Source: Aurantiochytrium sp. KH105
Taxonomy: Eukaryota > Sar > Bigyra > Thraustochytrida > Thraustochytriidae
DNA: 64,000 bases
NCBI GenBank assembly: GCA_003116975.1
Contig: BGKB01000023.1
Span: forward strand, 62,001 to 126,000
Direction of reading: 5' to 3'
The position numbers and the translations under genes are program-made. Shown here piece by piece: positions 26,810-34,812 of this stretch (its first letter is position 1; each line of letters begins with the position of its first letter). The notes under the pieces are model-generated. The model was given only the letters and a program-made list of their open reading frames with translations, ran no database searches and had not been told where the DNA came from.

Positions 26810-29800
26810 CTAAAGGATGGCGCATGCCCTAGAGGGCGCAGGGCCTGATTCAGTATTCGCCTCGTCGATGGCCATGGGCACGACGCTCTCATTTGGCTCT
26901 GTTATTACGCTCTGCGTGGGGTTCGAGCTTCCTTCGTACTCGTCACCGGACCGATTAAGAATGACGTACTTTCTCACCGCCTCGATCTTGCTCATCATTG
27001 CACTCGAGGTGTAGCGCTCCATACTCGAATGTGTAGCGTCCAGTGCGCCATCATTGGGCAGCATCATGCCCTCAGCTGTCTGAGGTGACGATGCGCTCGG
27101 CCCAAATCCGGTACCATCCGATGCAGCTTGCGAAACAGCCAGTTCCTGGCCATCGGAAAAGTAGCTGTCGTCGCCAACAAGCTCCTTCATTTCCATGAGG
27201 GCAGGTAGCAGCTTGGGCGCGCCCAAATTAAGATCAGGAATTGCTTCAATGGCGGCATACGCCTCTGGAAGCGCGCCAATCGCAATGTTCGTGCGGAAAG
27301 AGTACATCATGAACTTGAGCGCCATGGTATCGTTGTGCGCGCGACGATAATGATGGGAGAGTAATACAAAGTACGGGCGCAAGTCCTCGTCGTACGTTTT
27401 TTGGTAATACTGCGCCACAGACAGATGCAGCATTTTCAGGTTCCGCGAAGTATTGAGATTGTAACAGATATCCTTGGCAAGACGGGTGCGAAAGGCGTAC
27501 ATTAGCTCGCCGTAGGGGCCTTCCGTCGACTCGAGCCAGTCGTTGGCTTCGAGGTCCTCAATAACTTCGGCAAGAATGTGATCGCCCTTGCGACTAATGC
27601 TCCGCGGAACAATGTCGCGCAAACATGCGACAGGAAAGCAGAAACCAATCACGGCAGCGGTCTTGAGCAGCGCGCGGTGCGTGTCTGGCAATTGGTCAAA
27701 TTTTGCTTGTACAGCCCGCTCGAGAACCACATTAATCGCAGTATTTTCCACCAACTCGGTTTCTTCCGAAAGTGCCAAACTTTTAGTAATTTCCTCGCAG
27801 CGGCCTGGGTTGCCCTGGCCCTGATCAATGATGAAATCAATGGCGTTAGATTTGAGGTTCGAATCCCCCGCTGCAGTCTTGATGACTCTCAAAGACTCAT
27901 CTCTTCCAAGTGGCATCAGATTCAAGTTCGTCACCTTTACGACATCGCACAGATTCTTGTACCACCCTTGGGCCTGTGTGATTGGAGCCGTCGTCATTGC
28001 GACCTGTCGCGTAAAGACAAGGAGAAGCTGGCCTGGGGCACTCTGTAAGAGCTCGGAGATGGCCTTGCCACTTAGACTGTCCGCATAGTGCACGTCGTCG
28101 ACGAAAATGACAAGCTTGTGACCCTCCGATTGATAGCCTCGCAAAAGTACCCGGAGAATCCTTCCAAGGCATCGCATCACCATGGCTTGGCTTGGAAAGA
28201 CGTCAAGCGACTTGTGATGCGTCAGCGAGGACCGCCGCGGGGTGCCTGGTTCGGAAGACCTCGAGGACTCCGTGCTCCATTGTGTGCCTAGAACCTGAGA
28301 GAGAACGGGCTGCGCAATACGATCGATGCGACGCTGACGAGCAATTGAGCGAGTTATTGAGGTCTTGCTTTGCTCGCGTCCAATCGAGGCCGCCCCGGAC
28401 GCCGATCTCTCGATATTCGCAAGACTCTCCTCATGCCCGCTTGGAAGATGGGCGCCGAGATCATCCGTACTATCTCCCGTGTGAGATGACCCTTCGGAAA
28501 CTCCCATGATAAATCCAGAGTCCTGTTTCAAAGACCCTTTGCTTTGACTTTGCCCAATCGAAGCATCTGTCCCTTGCCCAGCCAGGAGGTCCCTTGGGGA
28601 CCCCAAGAGGTTAACTGTCGCATAATCGTCGCTGCCCGTGCTCCCGCGTCTTCGCCGCTGGCCTTGTCTAGGCGAGGCAGACGCCTTTTGAACAAGCTCT
28701 GTCTTGGACGAGGATTTCAAGTGCGGCGCAGCAGAAAGAAACATGCTCGTTGTCGCGCGAAGGAAGCCGCGCTTTGGAGCAATGTCGTTACTCAATCTGC
28801 GCTTTGGCAACTCGGAGGGGCCCAAGGTAACCGAGCCAGCTCTGCGGAAAAGAGATACTGTAGGAGCCCGCTGCATCATTGACCGTCCGCGATTGATCTT
28901 TGGCATGCTTGCTTCGTTTCCCTTAGAGCCTTGCGACGGGGTCTTTTCGACCGGAAACCCAATACTCGAGTTTAGCGCTTGCTCGTACTCGTCAACACGC
29001 AGCATAAGGTCATTGAACCGTCTTTTTCTGCGCTCGTCGAGGTCCTCTTTGGAAAGTTTGGAAGTGCCGAGATGCTTCACAATATCAACATCAGCTCTGG
29101 GGTCCAATCCTAGCAATTGCCAGAAAATCTGCTGGAAAACAGCGTATGGCGTCGATTGTGATGCAGAAAACACCTTGCAAGATATGGACTGAAAGCCGCG
29201 TTTTTCGAGAAAGGCCTTGAGGTGGATGGCCACGAGTGTTTTTCCCATTCCTTGTTCGCCGCAAATGGTGACAACCTGAGGCTTGCCCGGCACAAGGCTC
29301 GATGCGACTTGCGCCACCTTTTCCTTTACGTCGCGGCGACCGACAAGCTCTGCCAGCGCGCTCGAGTCGTCGAAACTAAGCTCGCGGCGCGCAGCATCAT
29401 CGTCACGGTTCTCGCAAAGGTAGGTTTGCACGAGGTTTTCGTAACCTTTCAGGCGCACTGGCTCAAGAGCCGTGAACTCAACCTGGGGTTCTGTCTTGGT
29501 CTCCGTGTAAGTTTCTTCGTTACAAATGAGCATGGAGAATCGTTCTTCTTGGAGCGCTCGCTTTCGACTCAAACTCATGAGCCTCGCTGCCAAATTAACA
29601 TCGCGGCCTACCATAGCGTACTCGCGGCGGTCCGTGGACCCCACGGCCCCGCAAAAGGCTGCGCCCGTTGAAAGGCCAATGTAACTTCGAATCTTTCGAG
29701 ATTCCAAAATACGGCCCATGTTGAGACCACAGGCAAGAGCTCGTGTGGGATCATCACGATGCGTGTGACCCGCCACGCCAAAGCACGCAATAAAGACACA

Positions 29801-31534
29801 GCCTTTGTCATCAACAAGAAACTGGCGCAAGAGACCGTTGTAGCTGAAGAGCACCTGCTGTAAGTCTCGCAATGTTTCGTGAAAGAGTTTTGCGAGCGTT
29901 TTGCCATCTGAGTCTGGGTCGTAAATGTCCACCGAGAAACCATCGAGCATAATGAAGAGCACGCAGATACGTTTGCGGTACTCGTTCAAATAGCGCTCCC
30001 CTGCGCGCAAAACCTCGATGGCGGGGCCCGGAATAAAGCAGCGGAGCTTGTCAACAAAGCTCAGCGCGGACGTGTAAACGGCTGTCAAAGCGTTATCTTG
30101 CGCCTCGGCAGATGTTGAAGTGACTTTGAATTTGGTTGACATCTGCGACAATATCATGTTTCCACCGACGAGTGAGATGTCTGCTTTGGACTCCAGTTCC
30201 TCTGGCATGTTGACTCCTATGAGCTTAACGAGCCCACGCTTTCTGTGAAAGCTACCAATCATATTTGGAGAGTCTTCACGCTCTTCCACAATTGTTTCAA
30301 CGTTGCAAAACTCTTTGACGGGCGCATAGGTTTCCTCGGTCACAACAACTTCCTTGCTGCTCGCGTGACCCTCGGCGTCGCCCATTCGCACGATGGCCTC
30401 GCCAATGACCAGCCAGTTCCAGGAGCCATCGGTGCCTCCTATGATTGTGAAATGTGTCTTTCCTGACGCAATGCCAATGTGCAGCGTGAGCTGCGGTCTC
30501 GTGAGACTCGCGAGCTCGAGCCCACACTGAAAGACGCGCAGAGTTTGGTACACTAGGTCAGATGGTCTAGTAACCCAGGTGATGATGAGCGCATCGCCAG
30601 CAAAGGCAACAATATCACCGCCATATGCCTTGACAATTTTGATGAGCGCGCCGAGAAAGTCGCTGATGATTTCAGAAAGCTCGTCAACTCCCTCGGGTCC
30701 TCGTGAGCAAAGATTTTCGCTCAGCGCGGTGAAACCAGAAATGTCTGCCAGCATGACGAGCGCGTGGGAAGTTTGGCTCGTAAGAGTTACATTACCATTC
30801 TCCTCGAGAAAAGTCAGAAGCTGCCTCGGCACAAAGGAAGAAAGCTTTGGGATATCCCTGGATGCAAGCGATCGAAGTCGAGCGCCTAACTCTGCTGCAC
30901 GAGGAGAGTCCATCATCTGGCCTTTTGAAAATTTGTGAGAGCTGAGAAGACCCGATGACCGTGAGGAGGAGAGTACTGCACTGGACATTGCTCTCGGCGA
31001 AGAAACAGTAACCGATCCAGTACGCGGACCTCCAATGGTACGGTGCGTACCCATTTGATGCTTATGAGATGAAGCTGACCCTCCACTTTCTCTAATACGC
31101 GCACTTAATACTTCGGATGTTGACCTGGCCATTAAGGAACCGACAGAGAATCGTGGAAGAGACAACTTGGTTGACTTGCGAGCGCTGCTTGAGATGAAGG
31201 CATCTTCATCTTCCGCAGGATCGTAGGAGTTTGGGTCCTTGGAGGCGCTCATGGAGAAAAACCGGTCGCCATCATCTGTACTGTCGTCCTGACATTCTTT
31301 TTCACTTTTGTTGTCATGGTACATGGCCCCGAGCCCGAGCTCAGGGACGCTAATGGGGGAGGAGTCAGCGTGCGCTTGTTTCCCCTCGAGAGAATCTCGA
31401 ATGCTATCACTGATTTTTCTCTCTTCATGATCATCATTGTCATCGTTATCGTCCTTCTTTTCCTCGTTGCTTGCAAAGCGTTCTCGTTGTGCGATGCTCT
31501 CGCAGTCATCGTCTTGCCCCTTTGACTCAGCCAT
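26810..31534 (-). CDS. ADCY10: Soluble-type adenylyl cyclase (ADCY10-like), with C-terminal CaaX box
   Basis: 1574 residues, close to mammalian ADCY10 (about 1610). The start is the ATG at 31534 (GCCATGG); the frame is open further upstream but has no earlier ATG. An acidic, Ser-rich N-terminus precedes two class III cyclase domains. C1 (about 255-440) supplies the metal Asp residues: Asp264 in LADISGF and Asp314 in AFAGDALI. C2 (about 520-700) supplies Asn647 and Arg651 in GRDVNLAAR. That split is the sAC catalytic arrangement. A P-loop NTPase follows (GEQGMGKT near 758), then a long Ser-rich insertion and an AAA/helical region with a Walker B-like LVIFVDDVHYADS. The product converts ATP to cAMP; family members respond to bicarbonate and calcium. 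The protein ends in CAIL, a CaaX box of the CaaL type, which suggests geranylgeranylation and membrane attachment. It is head-to-head with a G-alpha gene. Confidence 0.93.
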   Translation of the reverse strand: MAESKGQDDDCESIAQRERFASNEEKKDDNDDNDDHEERKISDSIRDSLEGKQAHADSSPISVPELGLGAMYHDNKSEKECQDDSTDDGDRFFSMSASKDPNSYDPAEDEDAFISSSARKSTKLSLPRFSVGSLMARSTSEVLSARIRESGGSASSHKHQMGTHRTIGGPRTGSVTVSSPRAMSSAVLSSSRSSGLLSSHKFSKGQMMDSPRAAELGARLRSLASRDIPKLSSFVPRQLLTFLEENGNVTLTSQTSHALVMLADISGFTALSENLCSRGPEGVDELSEIISDFLGALIKIVKAYGGDIVAFAGDALIITWVTRPSDLVYQTLRVFQCGLELASLTRPQLTLHIGIASGKTHFTIIGGTDGSWNWLVIGEAIVRMGDAEGHASSKEVVVTEETYAPVKEFCNVETIVEEREDSPNMIGSFHRKRGLVKLIGVNMPEELESKADISLVGGNMILSQMSTKFKVTSTSAEAQDNALTAVYTSALSFVDKLRCFIPGPAIEVLRAGERYLNEYRKRICVLFIMLDGFSVDIYDPDSDGKTLAKLFHETLRDLQQVLFSYNGLLRQFLVDDKGCVFIACFGVAGHTHRDDPTRALACGLNMGRILESRKIRSYIGLSTGAAFCGAVGSTDRREYAMVGRDVNLAARLMSLSRKRALQEERFSMLICNEETYTETKTEPQVEFTALEPVRLKGYENLVQTYLCENRDDDAARRELSFDDSSALAELVGRRDVKEKVAQVASSLVPGKPQVVTICGEQGMGKTLVAIHLKAFLEKRGFQSISCKVFSASQSTPYAVFQQIFWQLLGLDPRADVDIVKHLGTSKLSKEDLDERRKRRFNDLMLRVDEYEQALNSSIGFPVEKTPSQGSKGNEASMPKINRGRSMMQRAPTVSLFRRAGSVTLGPSELPKRRLSNDIAPKRGFLRATTSMFLSAAPHLKSSSKTELVQKASASPRQGQRRRRGSTGSDDYATVNLLGSPRDLLAGQGTDASIGQSQSKGSLKQDSGFIMGVSEGSSHTGDSTDDLGAHLPSGHEESLANIERSASGAASIGREQSKTSITRSIARQRRIDRIAQPVLSQVLGTQWSTESSRSSEPGTPRRSSLTHHKSLDVFPSQAMVMRCLGRILRVLLRGYQSEGHKLVIFVDDVHYADSLSGKAISELLQSAPGQLLLVFTRQVAMTTAPITQAQGWYKNLCDVVKVTNLNLMPLGRDESLRVIKTAAGDSNLKSNAIDFIIDQGQGNPGRCEEITKSLALSEETELVENTAINVVLERAVQAKFDQLPDTHRALLKTAAVIGFCFPVACLRDIVPRSISRKGDHILAEVIEDLEANDWLESTEGPYGELMYAFRTRLAKDICYNLNTSRNLKMLHLSVAQYYQKTYDEDLRPYFVLLSHHYRRAHNDTMALKFMMYSFRTNIAIGALPEAYAAIEAIPDLNLGAPKLLPALMEMKELVGDDSYFSDGQELAVSQAASDGTGFGPSASSPQTAEGMMLPNDGALDATHSSMERYTSSAMMSKIEAVRKYVILNRSGDEYEGSSNPTQSVITEPNESVVPMAIDEANTESGPAPSRACAIL

Positions 31535-31784
31535 GGCCAATCGCTCGCCTTGGTTCAATTGTGCGATGCAGCAGACGAACGCAAGAGCACTCCCTCTCGC
31601 TGTGACCGCGAGCGCGCGAGCGAGAGAACCTCGTCGCGCGGTCGAGTCCACACCCGGCCACGATTTGCCGACGACTTCGAGCGCTCGTTCCACTGTGCAC
31701 TACAGCACTGGTCAGCGGCGGCTCCACTTCAAGCCTTGCGATGGCTTCGCGGTGGAAAGAACACACATACACACCGACAAGAGA

Positions 31785-31822
<38 letters not shown>

Positions 31823-32823
31823 TTCTCGCTGGTTACTCGCACGACTCGATGCAAATCAGTATCGTCAAGCAAGAATGCGTCTGCTTGCAAGCCTTCCGTG
31901 GCCTGAGAACCGGACAATTACGAGCCTCTGATCCGCTACCGACACTTTTATTCAATCGAGTTATCTGTCTGTCTATCGCCAGCGAGCTACTGGAAGTCAA
32001 AGTCAGCCAGGCAGATGCTTCAATCTCGTTGCAACGCATAATGGTTAACGTAAGTGCCTGCCCTTCTTGCCTGCCCTAGGGCAGGGAAGCTCATACCTTA
32101 GCAAGAACGTGTAGGTATTCGGTCGCAAAGCCACTTTTACGCAGCAGACTGACAGTGAGACTAGCGGCTGCGTACGCTTCGTGAGTACTTTATAGTGGCG
32201 ACACAGGCCAGGCCAGGTGTCGGGCGGCTGGGACCGGCAAGGAGCACCCCGGTAGAGAGCGGTTCAACGGATAGATTCTGCGTGTCGGGGGGGAAGAAGG
32301 GAAGCGCCCATGCGCTGGATGCGGCCGCAGGCATCGCTTCGCGAAAGCCGTGTGGAGTGAGTAGTAGTAGATCAAAGCTGCCACCCTCCTCTCCCCCCAC
32401 CTCGCCCTCGCGCTCCACGGACACAACCGCGTCCGGCTTGCGAGGGACGCGCGAAAGTCGCGGGGCGGCGGGGAGCGAGCACGACGGCAGTCGAGCAAGT
32501 GCGAGTACGAGCGAGCTCTCAACCTCGCTCTTGCGTGACGGCTTTGCCTTCATTGTGTGCGGCCGCGTCGTGTCGTGCCTCGACCGACTCGCCGAACAAA
32601 GCACACATTTTCGCAGTGCTTTCCGTCTTGAACGAGGGGGTGGAGAGAGGCAGAGAAACGTCCCTGGCAGGCAGGGAGCTGCTTGACGCTGGCGAAGTGC
32701 CAACGCCGGCTCGCGCGGCCCGCGCAGCTCCCATCTCCCTGCGTAAACTTTGTCTTTTTTTGTTTGTCAAGCTCTTGAGGTACTACGTACGAGCGCCATC
32801 TTTTATAGCATCATTCCGCGATT
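31535..32823. other. Divergent intergenic region of cyclase and G-alpha
   Basis: It holds a CT dinucleotide tract (about 31785-31819) and CG-rich sequence around 32280-32720. A TTTTATAGCATC lies 17-28 bp before the G-alpha ATG, too close for a TATA box but possibly an initiator. No gene is supported. Confidence 0.45.
31785..31819. repeat. CT dinucleotide microsatellite
   Basis: About 17 CT units in the shared cyclase/G-alpha upstream region. Confidence 0.9.
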
Positions 32824-33990
32824 ATGGGGGGCGCTTGCTCATCGCGCTCTCAGGTCCATGAGTCGGAACTAAAGCTACTGTTATTAGGTGGCGCAAACGT
32901 GGGCAAGAGCACAATCTTTAAGCAGATGCGCTTGCTGTACAAAGAAGGGTTCGAAGAGAAAGACCGTGACTGGGCCCGGGGCTGCATCAATGAAAATATC
33001 ATGGAAACACTCATTGACCTCGATGCCGCGACGGATGATTTCGGCGTGGAAGTTCTTGAAGAAAACGAAGAGTTGGTGGACGAAATCAAGCCAGAGCTCC
33101 TCTCGTACAAGGTGCGCGACATGACGAAGCCGGCGCCACGGCTGGAGATTTGGGATTCGTTGGAGAGGTTGTGGAATGACCCCGGCATTCAGGCTGCATT
33201 TCAAGAAATCCATCACCCCACACACCAGGAAGCGGCGCGGAAAGACCGGAACATTGCTATAAGTACCGGTTACTTTTTGAAGCAGCTGGATCGCATCAAG
33301 CGGGACGACTTTGTGCCTACTGATGATGACATTCTTCATTTACGACGATCAACAAGCGACTCCGAGAGGATTGACTTCAAAATGGAAGTCATGACTCTTG
33401 TGGGTATGCCTGCAGTGCTCAAAATCGATTGCGTGGACGTTGGCGGACAGGCTCACGAGCGAACAGAGTGGCCGCGACATGCTGAGGGCGTGAGCGCTGT
33501 CTTGTACATTCTTTCCCTTTCAGAGTTTTGTAGCTTTGGGCAGAACGGAGCAAACGTATTGCAGTCACAGCTCGACCTCCTGGAAATGGTGCGTGAGACG
33601 GAGTGTTTTGGGCAAACAACGATCATCGTACTTCTCAATAAGGTGGACATTCTCGAGGCCAAGCTCAAGGGCCTCAATTTGTCGGATACGTTTCCCGACT
33701 ACACTGGAAACAACGACCGCGACGATGTAGTGAACTTTTTCAAGGTCAAGGTGGCAGGTATTTTGTCACGAAAGAAAGAAGATCAGAATGGTCAGCCTTT
33801 ACCAGATGCGGGCTCAGCGTCTGCGAATGGCGACCATCAAGACATGGAGGGTGGTTCGAAGGAAGTTGAGGCTCAGATGGGGAACATCATTGCAACATGT
33901 GCTACGGACACGGAACTAATGCGGAACATTATCGAGCGGATTGGGCAGTCAATTCTTCAGAAAACTTTGGCCGAGTCGAAGTTCTTTTGA
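32824..33990 (+). CDS. Heterotrimeric G-protein alpha subunit, divergent
   Basis: 388 residues with the full Ras-like plus helical-domain layout. MGGACS offers Gly2 for myristoylation and Cys5 for palmitoylation. Nucleotide motifs in order: G1 GGANVGKST (22-30), switch I DILHLRRST, G3 DVGGQ, G4 NKVD and G5 TCATDT. G5 and the switch II Gln are canonical. G1 departs from the usual GAGESGKST, with Glu-Ser replaced by Asn-Val. The Arg that normally follows DVGGQ is Ala (DVGGQAHERTEW). G4 has Val where animals have Lys. The Arg and Thr of switch I are present. The C-terminal tail ends in SKFF and lacks the usual receptor-contact Cys or Tyr pattern. A short Gly/Asp-rich insertion precedes G5. GTP binding is likely; hydrolysis rate and partners may be unusual. 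Confidence 0.93.
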   Translation: MGGACSSRSQVHESELKLLLLGGANVGKSTIFKQMRLLYKEGFEEKDRDWARGCINENIMETLIDLDAATDDFGVEVLEENEELVDEIKPELLSYKVRDMTKPAPRLEIWDSLERLWNDPGIQAAFQEIHHPTHQEAARKDRNIAISTGYFLKQLDRIKRDDFVPTDDDILHLRRSTSDSERIDFKMEVMTLVGMPAVLKIDCVDVGGQAHERTEWPRHAEGVSAVLYILSLSEFCSFGQNGANVLQSQLDLLEMVRETECFGQTTIIVLLNKVDILEAKLKGLNLSDTFPDYTGNNDRDDVVNFFKVKVAGILSRKKEDQNGQPLPDAGSASANGDHQDMEGGSKEVEAQMGNIIATCATDTELMRNIIERIGQSILQKTLAESKFF

Positions 33991-34812
33991 GAATCTCTAC
34001 TGTCCTGCGCCTTGGCTAGGTAATAAGTGTAAACGAGTCAGGCTTCTTCTTTCTCCTGCTACTTTGGCTGTAAGCAAGCATAAAAGCATAAAAGCAAGCA
34101 TAAAAGCATAAAAGTAAGCTTTTTAAATTTTAATTTAAAGGTAAAAGCATAAAAGCAAGCAAGCATATAAGCATATAAGGCAAGCACGAACGCATAAGAG
34201 CAAGCAATCGTGAGAGCAAGCGATCATGAAAACAAACGTAAAGGATAAAAGTAAGCAAGTACGCAAAAGAGAAAAGCGAGCTTGCGCAAGAGAAAGCTCA
34301 AGTCTAAGTCCTGTGTTTCTCTGTCACGCATCATTTCATCAGCGACTTTGTGATAGGAATTTTGTAACAAGCTGAGCTAATTTCGCCATTCATCCAATCG
34401 CTTTCTGCCCGCCGTCGACGACGTTTCGCGTACAAGCTTTCTTCTCCTCAAAAGAGCACGTGTTTTTCGTTCCGTCGAAAAGCACGCGAGCAAGATACAG
34501 ATAAGGCCAAGGGTGTTTTTGATTTTAATTTGGTTAAACCGACCGACTCCAAAAAAATTATGATCGTTCTTTTAGGATTAAGTTGTTGTTGTTGCAAGGT
34601 TTTGCATTGTTCCGGGCGATGAGCAAAAGCTCGGCCCAAGTCAGACGCGATATTTCGAATGTTGGTCTCGAGTATGGTGCTGCTTCTCGCCTCGTATCAA
34701 GTTTGCACTTGCGCACTTGCACAAAAGGGAGCCGAAATTGACTGTGACGGGACAAATGGGGTGAGTTGTAGGTTGAATGGATGAAGAGAGATGATGCTTG
34801 GGGCCAAAGTGT
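33991..34812. other. Convergent 3' region with minisatellite
   Basis: The region lies between the G-alpha and AcnB stops. The first half is the AAGCATAA-type minisatellite listed separately. Near 34706-34727 a CACTTGCGCACTTGCAC sequence gives two adjacent ACTTGC cores, but away from any start codon. I see no gene. Confidence 0.5.
34068..34280. repeat. AAGCATAAAAGC-type minisatellite
   Basis: A degenerate array of AAGCAAGCATAAAAGCATAA units, purine-rich on the plus strand. It starts about 80 bp past the G-alpha stop, so it probably lies within or just beyond that 3' untranslated region. Copies become irregular to the right (AAGCAAGCATATAAGC, AAGTAAGCAAGTACGC). Confidence 0.85.

Noticed and set aside
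27848-27875. GGTTCGAATCCC resembling a tRNA T-arm
   Set aside because: It lies inside the adenylyl cyclase coding region and no acceptor or anticodon stem can be formed around it.
34706-34727. Two ACTTGC cores between G-alpha and AcnB
   Set aside because: They lack the extended flank of the promoter element and sit between two gene ends, so they are not counted as regulatory.
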